Origin: Phytoseiulus persimilis
Taxonomy: Eukaryota > Arthropoda > Arachnida > Mesostigmata > Phytoseiidae
DNA: 64,000 nucleotides
Direction of reading: 5' to 3'
Assembly: GCA_037576195.1 (NCBI GenBank)
Contig: CM075101.1
Location: 33,976,001-34,040,000, forward strand
This document shows positions 12,101-31,400 of the stretch, piece after piece; position 1 is the first letter of the stretch, and every line of letters starts with the position of its first letter. The translations under genes were made by a program, and so were the position numbers. The notes beneath the pieces are model-generated. The model saw nothing but the letters and a program-made list of their open reading frames with translations. It was not told where the DNA came from and made no database searches.

Positions 12101-15100
12101 GGAGTCACAGCAGGCGCGGGAACGGTTGACTGTCTATCATGGATCAGGATGCCTTTTCACTAACGGTCTGCGACGGGTTTCGCCTTGGGAAGCCCTGTTC
12201 TTCATCCTGTAGCACTCCGACCCCACTCGCTGAGATGTACTCCCGATTCCTCCATTTCGCTCTCGCAATGGAACTCTTGAAAACCCCCGCCCAAAACTCT
12301 CCTCCTCAGTTTTCTTCGGGTCCCTCCTGTAATCATGGACTGGAAAAAAAATTTTTGCCGCTCGTTCTCTTGTTCTCCGTGCAACACGGGAAGAACTTCA
12401 TTCTTTGACAACCAGGAACTCTGGTAAGGCAGCCGCGGAGCGTTGAATGAGGGTGGACTTCCCTGAACTTCACCCTGAGCTTCCCTGAGATCTCAAGCTG
12501 TTATCTGCCACGTGGACCCTCTACTTTCACCACTCCTCTATGCTGTCAGCTCGGACGTTTGTCGGTGCGTAGCCGTTGGGAGCTTTCCCTGTCTTGTACA
12601 GGATCAGAGACCCGCTACAGGATCACAGAGGTCACAGAAGCGGTCTCCAGGCACTCTGCATGTTTGAGACCTGTCTTTCGTTTCTCTGAGCCCATGCTGC
12701 CCCTCGTCTCCGTCATCGCTCTGAGCTTGTCGACTGCGCTCCCAGCTGTACGGAAACCTTTGTCAAGCTCGAATTTGATTCGGGATCTCGAGTTTTCTGC
12801 TTCCCGCATCGCTTCCCATCCACGATGATTCACATCACGCTTGAAGGCCGCATGGTCAATCAACGCAATCCGTCTTGCGAGTACCTCCGCGTACTTTCCG
12901 GAGTTGATAGCTCTGGCGAACCTGTTCTGACTCGTGTTTTCCAACAGCCTCTCAAGCATTTACCCGGTTGTACAACTGCGTAGGGATAGAGGTCTGACCG
13001 CCTCCCGGAACCACATGGGCTTTCTCTGAATATTCCAGAATCAGAACTATTGTTTCTTTTCCCAAACTATCCAGCTCACTTGGAACAGCAACTCGAGCCT
13101 ATATTGGGTCGAATCAGGGGTCGCCTACTTTCATCGCCCACGTCGATACCAGTCGAAGGAATCGGTTTCCCTTGCTCGAGTCAGCCACGGAACATATTAT
13201 TTCTCGATTTCCTCGAGCAGTGTGATCCTCTCGCTCCAGGGCATCAGGAGATGATAAAAAGATTATCGGAAGCAGAGCCCTTCCAAGCCCGTGCCGTGGC
13301 GAAATTTCGCCCACTCAGATTGCCGCGATCATTTCGCTTCCATGGGTGCATGGGGGAAGCGCGAATTCCAGAGGAACTGGGCACCATCGCAAGGTCGTTT
13401 CCACTCACTGTCCCATATCAAAAGTGGACGCATCGTTCCCGCGCACGAAGAAGTTGACGCAAAAGAACTCGGACAGCCTGAGCTCGATGGCGCTATTAGT
13501 TCCGATTTTCCATGTCTTGATCGGAAGAGTCGACAGTGAGTCATGGGTGCCATCCAGTTGGATATTTAGACAGTGGTGAGGGTTCAAGACCGACTTCTGG
13601 TCCGTCGCCTTCAGCTTGAGAGAACGCCGTGCTCCAAACTGGCCCTGGGAGCAAGCCTGATGCAAAGATGTCTGGTGAGCGATGCGGCGAGACAAGCTCA
13701 ACTCGGCGGGCGACCAGCGGCGTCCTCTTGGGCATCTCAAGCGATTCACTGTTCCTCTGTAGTGGAGAATGTATCCCGGGTTGGAGATATATTTCGTCAA
13801 CTGTTTTTTTTTCTACGGCGAGGTAGTTGCTCCTCCTCCATCTCGTAAGATTACTCGCCTCGAGCTTGTGCTTAGCGCGCTCCATTGTTTTCACTTGTTC
13901 TCGTTGCCGACGCGACGGGGGCGCCACTTCAAATTTCTCGAATGAAAGATGTACACACGGAACACATCTTCGATAAAGAGCCGGATTTCCCATTTGAATA
14001 TGCGTCTCTGACGCCGGACTCAACAGTGTTTGTACTCGAAATGTCGGGTCATCAATCTCGAACAGTTTTGTACGATTGCATCCATCGAATTCGACGAGGG
14101 ACTACATATATTCCTCGCTGAGCCGCTCACGAGCGACTTTGATGGTACCTGAAAAGCGTGGGCGTACTGTCAGTGCCTGTTTCAGTGGTGCGGATTCGCA
14201 GACTCGCATTCAGGTTGTTTCGACTGCTAGTATTTTCATTTTTGCGATCCGGCCCATGACCGCCAATTGACAAGACGAAATGCAGGAGTGAGCCGGTGCT
14301 TCATAACTCTGCAGGTACAGGTTGAACTAGCGTCCCCTATTGATCCACGGGGAGGTGGAAAGACGAAACATAACTAAGCAAAGAGGCACGGATGGTTGAC
14401 TATAGATTTCACACCAGGACCTTCGGTCGGGCTCAGCCTAACATATCTCCCCGTCGGGCTTGGCCAAGCATCGCTCCGCACCCGAATTTCTATGGAATCC
14501 AATGGACGTGCTCTGAAGCCCGAAGAAGCACTCGGCGGGAGTTTCAACCCCAGTCGTAAGCATATCTCGAGAGGGGTCTGAACTACAGCGAAACAAATTG
14601 AAGAGCCTTCCGCACCACTCCCGTGAACAAGATCTGATGGTCTTTTTACAGCGGGCGAGACCTAAGAACCGCGATTTGAATGGCCAGAGCCAGAAGAATC
14701 AGAGCGTGTTCGCGATATTTTTCGACCCACTCCGAGCCATCCGAACTCGGCCGAATAGAAGCTCCAAACATCTGACGTCATTGTCGGTCTAGGCTCCCCA
14801 ACCTGCCGCCAATGCTCTCCAAGGCTTGTCGGCGATCCGACGAGAACTTCGACAAAGGTCAACGGATTCGCACTTCATTTGGAACGAATTCCCCGTGCCT
14901 TCTTATCTTCGATTGTTTGTCAGGGACGCAGCTCCCCGATGAAGACAGCATATCCTGCTGAAAAGAATGTTAGCCTTCCCTGTGAGGCCTCGTTGTCTTC
15001 TGAGTGCTCGTCAGAGAGTCAGCCTCTCGATGAAATGAGCAATCATTTCAGAAGACTGCGGCTGCAAAAGTAATCTCGGCGGGCAGCGAGTAAACAAAAG

Positions 15101-16859
15101 ATCGTCACCAGAAGTAATTATCGACCCGGTCTGAGCTTTGGCCATACACAGAGCAGTGGGGGCTAGAACTCATTCAGTCAGCTCGACGCGGAGTAGCACC
15201 CCGGGTGGCCACGCAGCCTCAAGGAAGGGGATTTGAAAATGGCGCTCGAATGCATCCATCGGTGAGAACTTGCGGTGGTTCAACGTGAGCCCCGCCAGAC
15301 CTGCGCCGGGCGGAGGGTTGGCGTAAGGGGCGAGAAGCGCGTCTGGATTAGGGCTTCAATTGTACGATGACCCTCCCTCAGACTCCGACGTGAGTCATGT
15401 TCACAGAAAATATGCGACTTGGACTGATTGGAGAACCACACGAGATTCACAAAACATATAACTACGAGGCAGGAAGCTGTGTTCGTACGTGAACATTGGA
15501 CTTTAAGCACAGAACCCCTCGATGAGCCTTGAGCTACAACTTTTATCGAGCAGATCAACCTTAGATAGTATAGAAGCTGATCGGACTCTGATCGCCTCGG
15601 AAGCTTCATCTCTACCCGCACGTGGTGCCGGTCAACAAGACGGCTGTGGAGCAAGCCAACAAGAATCTGCTCCGAACCTGGCTTAATGGGCGTCTGAATC
15701 TTCGTTGGCTATCAATAGATATCTTTCATACATCCCACTCGAGCATGGCACGGATCTTGGAGTATGAGTTAACGCCTCGAGCGTGTATTCTCTCCTCCCT
15801 GAGTAAACAGACGGAATTTCTGTACAGCAGCTGCTTCGCTGTCGTTCCGTTTCCGGATGACTCACGTTCCGCTTTTTCCATCAACATAGATTCTGTGAAC
15901 AGCACGCATATCAAATCTGGATGACAAAGAAGCTAAAAATATCATTTATCACGGCGTCGCGCGAATCCGGAGTGGATCCGCCTAGGTAGAGTTCAGCGAT
16001 TCTGGGCGGAATAGCATCCTCAGAACCTGAAACATTGGACGGCCAACCGGCGAAAAAGATGCGAGCTGATGAATGGTTATAGGGCTATCGCTGCGGCGGC
16101 TGGTTCTCAACTACGTGAGGAAAACAGGCGGGTTCGAATAAAGTTCGATTGCCTGTGTGCACAAAGGCATGGGAACTACAATGAACGGTGATCGGAGCTG
16201 CTCGCCACGATGACGCAGTCGTGGAAGCTATGGGCGCCGACGTCGTCGTCGCCATTGCCCCAGCAAATCGGAAGTCGAAGGATTGACGCCGGCGTCACTA
16301 GTGCTGTTGATGGTTCTAGTGAAGCTAATGCCTCGGCCGGTCGGCTCGCGGCTGCTTGGTTAGCTGGCGGGCCGGCCTGGTGGCGGTCTGACTGAATGGC
16401 GCTTCGCTTTCCGTTCTGGCCTAGAAATGAGCAGCAGCAGCCGCCGTCGCAGTGGCGTCCCTACGCATGCGCGAGCAATGTTAGCGGGCGATGGCTCCAA
16501 ATCAGCGGGGACGGCGACTTGACGATAGAGAACCAAACCGCCACCTTGATGATGGGGAGGGCGCTCTATTCGAAACAGCTCATAAAAGTTCCTCACAACA
16601 GAGGTTACTTGCTCAGTTAGCCTCGAGGTTCAAGACACTATCGTCTGGCCTTGGTGCATAACAGTGTCCGAGTAAATCAGCGGTGATTGTTGTTGTTCGC
16701 AACCCTGTTTTGTGGAAACCGAGCTGCTAGCACGTGTCTGGTGACCGACGGCGAGTTGTGAGGCTGCATTCTGCAGCGGAGTGGTCTTTCGTGGTTCTCC
16801 TCGGTCCTTGATCATTCATTCTTCGCTGCCCAGGCCTTGCAGTCGCCACGCCACCCTCT
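9124..16859. other. Long region without recognisable genes
   Basis: This 7.7-kb stretch has many random open frames up to about 176 codons on both strands, as expected at about 50 percent GC. None shows a family motif or coherent splice structure. No tRNA, rRNA or transposon terminus was recognised. The last 600 bp (about 16200-16859) are GC-richer, include a CGCATGCGC palindrome near 16464, and probably belong to the PABP promoter and leader. Confidence 0.5.
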
Positions 16860-22415
<5,556 letters not shown>

Positions 22416-23905
22416 GTGACGGGAATATCTAGTCATGACTATCATATGCTGGAGCCGTTCGAAGTAAAACAAAGTAGTCAGTTCATATTGTTGTAGCGAG
22501 ATTTTCGATCGACTATCGGAAAAGCAGGTGAACCGTCGATCCCGTGAGAATCCTCGTCGTCAGTCGCTGAGGGCGACCGTGCTTGCAATCATCGAAAATC
22601 ATAGTCGATCCTGCTGGCTCTCCATCTCTGGATATGGTCGGCGTCCGATTCAGCTCCGGATAGGGATATCCCCCAAACGAAACCTCGAGAAGGGCTTCGA
22701 ACGATTCGTAGATCCTCGGCTACGCTCACGGCGAGCATTCCGGCGGACGATCTTCGTCCGGCTCGGACGCTGACAGAGAGAGCGCTTGGATCAGGAGTTC
22801 CGATCAGCGGTTGCCCGCGTTGTACCCCTATTCTCGGATCATCGCCGCGATTCGATGGAGCGGAGGACCGGCGACGCACATGGCGAACCCTTGAGTTCCG
22901 AAGAACGCTACTGAAATTCAGACAGTTCGATATCGTCTGTAATTGTCTTTCCAGGACAGTCAGTATTAATGTGATTTTGTTTGGGACTACTTATCGAAGG
23001 AATTGACGTCTCTTCAAGGCTGACACTCGAGAACAGTTCGTACAAGCCTAGGTAAAACACATACGGGCGTCCTAAGTCCGACGTTGAGGACAAAGTTCAA
23101 ATTCAGAGTGGAAAAGATGGAAGGCGGATAAGTTGGGATCATAGTTTCCAGAGGCAGAAGGGAATTTGAAATAAATTCATACGTAAGCCAGACACTGGTC
23201 GGTACTCTAGTCTTTGTATAGATATGAGCATGATTGTGCGAGCACGCTTTCTCTTGGATTCCCAATAGCAGCTGGAAAAAGTGTGGATCCTCGTTCCTGG
23301 CCTGGAGGGCGGAAGAAATTTTCAGTTTTCTCCGCCTTTGGGAGCCGGGCAGATGCGAGCTTGTGATCAAGGTATTGTGTAATGGGCGCTCGATACGAAG
23401 CCCACAATCCTTGGAAGACGCCTTCCACCTCCGCGCATTTTTGTCGGGAGTTGAGATGCTCAGTCTTTGTGCGCTCCAGTTCATAGCGTCGTAGGTCGCC
23501 CGTAGGACCGAGCGAGCGGTCTGGGGGTTCCCACGAGTCGAATAGCTCGATTACCCATCCTCTCAGCAAGGGATCATCCGTCTGGAAATGTTGGGACCCG
23601 ACACGAGCCAAGACATTTCCACCGGCACTGGACGCTCTGGGGACAAGGACGATCCTTCTTGTAAATTGTCATGAGTTGAGCGCTCGCGCAAAAGCGCGCC
23701 AAGGGGCTGATTCGAATCTTTCAAACATGGCTGCCATCGGCTGTCGTCTGTGGAATATTGAGAAGCCGACATCTGACGGAGACGATCAACGCGGCGATAA
23801 TTTTTCGGTGTCGTGCAGTGGTGCATACTGACAGAAGAGAAGGAAGCGAAACTTCCAGATCTCCCATCAGATATACGTGGAGAAGACTTTCTCGAGAAAG
23901 CCGCG
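22416..23905. other. Intergenic between the NDR kinase and GLRX3
   Basis: No gene was recognised. Overlapping minus-strand frames between 23014 and 23990 show no family motif or matching splice sites. The region just before 23906 is presumably the GLRX3 promoter and leader. Confidence 0.4.
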
Positions 23906-25100
23906 ATGGAAGCAATAAAAAGCAAGGAGGATTTCGAGAAAGCTTCAGCGAATTCTCTGAAGTGCGTGTCTTCCTGTGTAACTCGTTCAAAATTATGAGA
24001 TCTGGCTGCTGATGTTGGCCGCCTGGAGATCAGGCAGGAGTTTATTCAGTTTGTGGAGGTAGTCTAACTTAAAGCAACCTGGTGTTACGGATGAACATAT
24101 TTTAGGGGCTTTCTCGTCGTGCACTTCTTCAGCGCTTCGTGGTCGCCTGAGTGCGCTCAGATGGAAGACGTTATCAAAGAGGTCGTCAGCGACTATCAGA
24201 AAACCAAGTTCTTCAGGGTAAAAATCGCAACATGATGGTGTGCATGTTTCCATTGGTTCCGTGCTGCTTTTGCACGAGCTGCTCCGTCGACAATCAGTCG
24301 TCCTCCAGGCATGATGCAAGTCTGCTCATTCGCTGCATTCGTCGTTGTTATTGGTTGAAAGAAGATTATTCCGTCAGATCGAAGCTGAGGAACTCGAAGA
24401 CATCTCACTACAATACGGTATAACCTCCGTACCGGCATTTGTATTCCTATTGGGCAAAGCCACACAGGAAAAGATGCAGGGAGCGGATCCACCGAAATTC
24501 CTCCAGAAAGTTCAGGAGCTGCAGAAGAGAGCGGAGACCGCTTGTTTGGGAGACGAGTCGCTGAAAGTAAGTTATGGACGAAGAGTCCAAATATCACAAC
24601 CAGAAACTGAACTCATTCCACTAGCTCTGTGTAATGGAAGCTTGCTATTCCAGTCGACGACCGCATCTTCGGCCAAGGAATCGCTCGAGACGCGTTTGCA
24701 GAAACTCATCGAAATGGGAGCTGTGACAATTTTCATGAAAGGCGAACCGCAGCAGCCCCGTTGTGGGTTCAGTCGTAAGGCCATCGATATTTTGGCCAAG
24801 CACAAGGTCAAGTTCGCACACTTTGACATTCTGACAGACAATGATGTTCGTGAGGGACTGAAGAAATACTCCAACTGGCCATCTTATCCCCAACTCTATG
24901 TCAACGGTGAGATCTGTGCAGAATCTTATGCAATACCTCTCATCCCGCATCTGACCTCGAGAGCTCAGGTGAGTTTCAACTTCCAAACTCCTTCTCTAGG
25001 TGAACTGGTGGGCGGAGTCGACATCATGACTCAGATGGACGAGGACGGCTCGTTGAAGATACTTTTGGAAGAAGCGGCGGAATGTGGGAAAGCCAAGTAG
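23906..25100 (+). CDS. GLRX3: Monothiol glutaredoxin-3 (thioredoxin-like plus one glutaredoxin domain)
   Basis: Five exons, 23906-23961, 24106-24217, 24378-24566, 24654-24906 and 25000-25100, give 236 residues with all phases closing. Residues 1-100 form the thioredoxin-like domain (FLVVHFFSASWSPECAQM, then YGITSVPAFVFL). As in the family it lacks the redox CxxC pair. The C-terminal glutaredoxin domain carries the monothiol CGFS motif, TIFMKGEPQQPRCGFS, NWPSYPQLYVNGE and GGVDI. Human GLRX3 has two glutaredoxin domains; one is the usual arrangement in yeast Grx3/4 and, as I recall, in flies. The protein binds a bridging [2Fe-2S] cluster with glutathione and, with BolA2, delivers iron-sulfur clusters to cytosolic targets. 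It is tail-to-tail with HEATR1. Confidence 0.96.
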
Positions 25101-25396
25101 GATCCGTGAAGATCATATTTGATGTCGGACTCAGCGAAGGATATCCGAACCCGTTCCGGTGGATTTTCCGGCTCACAGGAACTAGCTTAGAGAAGCTTCT
25201 CGCTGTCCATGAAGAAGCCTAGATAGATGCTCATGTAAATAGAGATCGACCCCGATTCCAGCGAGAGAAAAACCATCTCAAGCGGACAAATCAGTATCTC
25301 CTGTAGCTCTTTGAAACCCGGGAATACCGATCGCTACAAAATGCATCTTGAACCAAGTCATGAAGTCATGGGATTTCTAGCCATATCGTTTAATGG

Positions 25397-25402
25397 AATA
25401 AA
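25397..25402 (+). promoter_or_regulatory. Polyadenylation signal of GLRX3
   Basis: AATAAA lies 297 bp beyond the GLRX3 stop codon and only 28 bp from the opposing HEATR1 signal. Confidence 0.7.
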
Positions 25403-25430
25403 GAACGCTCATTGCTAGGGAACAGTGCAT

Positions 25431-25436
25431 TTTATT
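25431..25436 (-). promoter_or_regulatory. Polyadenylation signal of HEATR1
   Basis: TTTATT on the plus strand is AATAAA on the minus strand, 60 bp beyond the HEATR1 stop codon. Cleavage downstream would fall at or beyond the GLRX3 signal. Confidence 0.7.
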
Positions 25437-25496
25437 CCATCCCCTCCCAACGGTGACGAAAAAACAGTGGGTCTCGTGATCTTCTCGAGAACCGGC

Positions 25497-28400
25497 TCAG
25501 AAGTACTTCATTAAGGGCTCTCCAAGGAGCTGCTCCATCTCCTGAACGATTTCTTGAGTGAGTTTTTCGACTTCCGTGGATTCGTCCTCCATTAATTCGG
25601 CAAGGAACGGTACGCTCTCAGGCAGCAGAGGCATATAGTCGTCTCCAAGGCGACGCACAATCGCCGCGAAAACTTGGAGAGCCGACAAACGAATTTTGGC
25701 AGACACGCTCCTTGTCTTGAATAAAACTTTGTTGTGCAAATCTTTGCAATCTGCGTCGAGGCACGCGACAGAAAGATTCGCCAGCGCTGGACAAATTCTC
25801 ATCATCACACGACGCTCATATCCACCCTCAGAACACTCGACCGTGTTCTCAATCTCGTCGATGAGGGGGCTTGCCAAAGTGTTGTACACCTCTCGAGTCA
25901 CAAACGATTTGCCGCCAAACTGGAAACAGTTTGAGACTGCGGCCAGTATCCACCCCGTACATTCTAGGTGGATGTTCTTATGTTCTGAAGCTCTCCTATT
26001 GAGCTTCAGGGTCTCTGAGGCATGCTGAACGAATTGGCCGGCGAACTGTACGAACAATCCTTGCAGCGTTTCGGAAAGTTTGTAGAACAAATGGTAGAAC
26101 GTTGTCGTCCTGTGCAGATGATCATCCAGAGCGTCTTCAGACATCGTTGCCCAGGCGTGTAGTTTCGTCAAGAAGGGACGGAATGTCGTCGCCGACAGCT
26201 TGAGCGATAATGCCGTGACGCAGTCCACAATGTGACCCTCGGCTTCCGTTACTTGTTCGGCATCGAGGTGCGCCTCGAAAGCCCCTTCACGGAAATAAAG
26301 AAGCCGTAGCACCAAGCTTTTCACGATGTCGCGTTGTTGCTCGAACACTTTCTGCTCACTGCTACTGATTGCGGCTCTGAAGGAACGCAGTATGTTGGTA
26401 AGGTAGTGTGGATGCTCGTTGACGACTGGGTAGTTCGCTAAGCAGTCATCAAGAGCTGGAAGATACACTCGCAGGGGGACCTGTTCTCCAAGGTGCTCGC
26501 AGATAGTTCGAAGTTGCTCAGAAAGCGAAGTTCCCATCGAGGGCTTGAGGTCCGGCGCCGCGCAAAGTCGACAGATATGACTTATCAATTTGGGCAGATA
26601 CGGGGATAGAAAGCCGGTCAAGCTTCCTACTAGACGGTGGTAACTGACCACGAGGCCGAGTACGATAGCTTCTGATTTCTGAGCTTTCGCCGAAATGGTC
26701 AAGAATCGCTTCATGAGCTTGGCGAAATGGTTCAACGTTCTGGTCGGATACGAATGACAGAGTTCAGCGAACAGAAGTAGAACACCTCCGAGGATGACAT
26801 CGGGCAAGTCCTCGTAGTTCCTGAATCCTCTATCAACGATATTGAATAGTTTGTTGATCTCGTCATCAGTTGCTGCAGTCTTCCGACAGATTAGTTTCAG
26901 TGAAACCAAAGCAGTTTGCTGATTGAGAACCTCCTGCATTCCGTCTTCTTTGAGAATTTGGTCGCAGAGTGGTGAAACGAGTCTACCGATCTGGTCACAG
27001 TTGTCGAAGAATGTTTCCGAGATGAGTTTGTTGTTGAGGATGTCCATCGCGTTTCGCCGAATCGAAGGAAGCTTCTCCCCAAGGAGACGCTCCACTACTG
27101 CGATCAAAGCTTCGGGTTTGAGTACGCCGTTAATTCGGTCGACGCAGTCATGCAGGAATTTTGAGTTAGAGTTCCATTCCTCAAGAAGATCATCGCTTTC
27201 CCGCTGTTGAATCGTGGTATTCAGCTTCTGAATGGATTCCAGAGCTGTAGACAGGACTGTCTGGTAGACTTGCTCGATCTGGTCAGAATCACTATCCTCA
27301 ACCTCCGCAGCCAAAGTGAGGAAATTCGTTCCGGATAAGAGCTTCTCAACGAACATGGCGCAGACGCGCTTGAATTCCGCCAAACGTGTATCATCACACT
27401 TCGTTGGGTTTATGATTTCGTGGTCCACACTTGCGCGGTTGCTCTCCTTCTTTCGAAACGGGACGCGGAGGGCGAACTGTAGCAAATGTTGGCAGCTGCT
27501 CAGAATCGTATGGATACTGAAATCACCGAGGAGTCCCATCATGAAATCCATGAACTCTGACTCTTCGATATCTTCCTCTTTCTCCAACAAGTAGTCGATT
27601 GCTTGAGCAACTAGTGTCCAGGCATAATCTGCGGGTCCGAGGGTTTCCACAAGTTTCCTGTGAAAAATTCTCATCGTTAATAAATGCAAGTGACCGCTTC
27701 GGCGCCGCGTCCAATGAAACTCTATGAAGGAACGAATGCGCACTTGAAGATCGGATACCGCCGGTGCTCCGGGATGTCCCCCCACGAATCTATGAAAACT
27801 CGCGTGACTTTGGAAACGACATTTTTGTTGGACTTGCTGTTCGCGGCTTCCAAAAGGATGGGAATGACCGAATTGATTGTCTGCAGCACAACCTGGAAGG
27901 AATACTCGTCTTCTTGCCGAAGCAGCGATGTTCCCATGAAGGTGAAGACACTCGTCATGTTCTGTAGGACCTTGGAGGGAGGGAATTGAATTATATATTC
28001 ATATTTGGCAAGGATATTTGGAATTTCACTCATATTCATGGAGGGGGCTCGGAGGGTTTTGATGAAATACGAACCTCTTCAGGGAAGAGTCGAGCCATGT
28101 GGTTTAGCATGTTGAGGATCGCGTGCTGAGTTTGTGAGCTCTGGCTCAACCTCAGCGCTTTGACTAAGAGGCTGATTTGATGCTGTTGGAAGCGCAGCAT
28201 ATCGTCCGAGGTGGCGTGAACTTGAAGGCACGACATGACGCACTGCTTAACGTACTCGACGGAGACGCTGTCGGTGATTTCGAGAGCTCGTCGGAGGACC
28301 TCGTATAGAGTGTTCACTATCTTGGCGGCATCCTTTAGCGACTCGATGCCATGTAGTGTCTCCAGGAGGATGACGACTCTTTTCCAAGCGATGGTCTGCA

Positions 28401-31400
28401 GAGGATCCAACACGGGCGTCGATTTTTCTTTCGAGCTGAGCCGCATTCGTTTAACTTCGCGAACGGATTCAACGTTGTCAATGGCTTCCACGGTCACTTT
28501 CGACAGCTCCTCGTCGATCAACTTCGGTCTCTGACTGACCAAAGTCATCAGGGCTTTTTCGGAAGCTCTACGGTGAACGTCAGATTGTGCGTTGAGCACT
28601 GAATCCAGCAAGTGGTTCAAAACATCCTTGAGGTCATCATCGATCATTTTCGCTAGCAGCCGTTCGTCCAGAGCTTCGAGCCCGAGCAGAGAGAGTGTCT
28701 CGTTGTCGCTGATCAGAACGCCAAATGTGACCTCTCGCTGTTTCGCGTTGAGCTTTTTAGCTGAGCCCATCGGAATTTTCTTCAAGCAAAGTTTCGCGAT
28801 CTCTCTGTTATTCGGATCGATGGTCACCGCAGGGGACGCAACGTATTGAGCGAGTACGCGCGTGCACGCATCGAGTGTCGCAGCTGAGTTTGCGGCCTCC
28901 ACGAGTCGGACAATCCCGAGTTTCACTACCGGAGAGAGCTCTCCGTCGTTTAGCATCCGGTTCAGGAAGGCGTTCTCGTGCTTCGAATGGAAAGCAGCGA
29001 CGCTGCTCAAAACGCCTTCGACGTCTGACAAGTTGTTGACGTGACTGACGATGTATGCGGCGAATGAATCCGAGTTTGCTTTAGCGAGCACGTTGAGAGC
29101 TAAACGACGCATTCGCTTGGATGGCGAAAGGAGAACCATGACCACCGACAACACAATCGAGTCCGAAACCGATTTGTCGACATCACTGATGAAGAATGCC
29201 ATCAGACAAAGAGCGTGAGCTTGCAGGTGCAGATCTTCCTCCGATTGCAATTCGTTCATGTGGGTCAAGAGCATTCCCGCCAAGAAATTACAGCAGGCCT
29301 GAGGATTTGGCAGACATTTCTGCAACAAACAGCTCAGACAAACTTTGAAGCTCTGTTCAACTTTGAATCGTCGTACGCAAATGGAGAACACTCGTTGTAG
29401 GAAAGCGATCTCGCTGCTGCGTGCATCGATCTGCTTGTGCCAGGCCGGAACGCTGTCGAGTTCTTTGACAGGCATGAAGTTTTGTAGTAAGGCGCAGATA
29501 ACTTCTGTCACACTGCTGATAGGTAAGAGCTCACTGTCGACAGCTTCGATTCCGTCCTCGCACTCTTGAAGGCCTAGATCAAGCAATCCTTGCAAGGCGT
29601 CTAGGCTGGTGTTCAAAACCCCCACTGACAAGGGCTTCGACTGTTGTATGATCTGCTCGAGGAACTTCAGAGCACCGAAACGAGTTCTGGCACCACCACT
29701 GTTCGGCACATTGTTCAAGAGGCTCGTGAAGTGCTCCTCGACGTTGCTCCCTTTGAAGCCTTTGGCGAGCTGTGCGACCACTGAATTGCAGATCTCGAGA
29801 GGTGTAATTTTGTCGTCTATTTTGCATTTGAGCAAATGTTTGAACTCCGCGCGGCTCTTCACAATGTTACACTTCAGCAGCTCTTTCAAAATGGTCAAAT
29901 CTGAGCTCCTCGTTGCAACAGACAACGTGACAACGAACTTCAATAGTTTTGGAACTGAGGCTCCATTGTACAGACCATCGCAAACTACGCGAACAACTCG
30001 CAGATTGCTGTCAAGCCATTTCTTCTTCCGGAAATTGCAGATTCGGTCGAGGAAGACGTCGACAGCCTCGTCCGCCGTCATGAACTTCAGAGTGCTTTCC
30101 GGTGTCAACGATTCCACCAAACTCTGATAAACCATGGGATCCGATTCCGTAGCGAGGACATTGCGTATCGACCTCTTGATGAACTCATCCGGATAAACAG
30201 ACGAAGAGTGTTTTAGAATCTCGTTGATAGCGGCTAAACGCAGATGAGCGGTTTTGCTCATGAGAGCGAGGAATATCGTTTCGCCTTCGTCGCCGATGCT
30301 CAGGTGTCGGATACCGAGACTGCAGGTGGTCAATAGATCACTGACGATCTCTTTGTCAGGTCCGTTAAGACCGTGTTCGATCTCCAAGTCCAGCTCATCG
30401 CCGACACGTTGCTGCATTATTTTAAGGATTTCCTTCGCCGCTTCCGTGCATTTTGCATCCTGGGGGCGCACACATATATATGCAGACAAGAACTGCTTCG
30501 CGAACATGGCACGTTGATCAGATTTCTCGCCATGAAGGGAGTGGAATGGCAGAAGGAATTCGGCAACTTTGTCGGATCCCACTTCGGTAAGGATGTGAAC
30601 ATACAATCCGCGCATAAACAAAGGGATGAATCGGCTCGTTTGTTTTCGATCTCTAACCAATGCCAGTAGTTGGTTTGGCAAATCTTCAAAGGTGACCAAG
30701 GCTTTGATGACTTTCTGCGGTAAAGATGTGAGCGTGACCTGGAAGCGGTACGTGACGAGCAGGGTGAGCAGGCCCGCCTTCAGTGTTTCGGGCGTTAGAA
30801 CTTTCGTCATCGTGATGAGTAGAAGTTGAAGAATGTCGTTTTTGAGCGTTAGTTCCTTGCGAACAAGCTGCCCGATCACCATCAAGTTGGCACTTATCCA
30901 TTCCGGATTCGCATCCTGCTTTGCGTGAACGAGACCATCAGCTACGTGAGCGACAATCGCGGAGACCAACTTGTTGTCGATCCGATGGCTGTGTAGTTCC
31001 AAGATTCCCGTGATGACTCCCGTGGTAAGGTTTATCGCCGGCCTCAAAGAGCTGCCGTGATTAACCTTCCGCATCGATGGTAGGAGTTCGCACACAAATC
31101 GGAATAAGCCGGGACTCTTCACGCATTGAGCGATGAGTGCCTTCTTCGTGAGGACCGTACCGTGCTGCTTCGTGGAATCTAAAAAGTGCCAGCATTTCGT
31201 TTCGTCCCTGAAGTCCACCAGCTGTATGAGTCGCGCGAATATATTGGACTCATGGAAAGGCAGAGCCATCTGTAGATAAGCAGCCGTGTTGTACTCATGC
31301 ACTCGAAAGCGATTGATGAGCCATTCGAGAGTTTTGTGAGCCGGTCGCAGCAGGAGGTATGGAGAGACTTTGAGTAGGAACTCGTTTAATGTAGTGTCCA

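Noticed and set aside
16210..16395. Small coding gene or upstream ORF before PABP
   Set aside because: Composition follows the GC-rich promoter region (Ala/Gly/Ser-rich product), and there is no evidence that it is transcribed or translated.
23813..23905. Longer N-terminus of GLRX3
   Set aside because: The in-frame extension begins at GTG, not ATG. The ATG at 23906 matches the expected distance to the thioredoxin domain.
23014..23990. Gene on the minus strand upstream of GLRX3
   Set aside because: Several overlapping open frames exist in different phases, but none has motifs or splice sites that join coherently.
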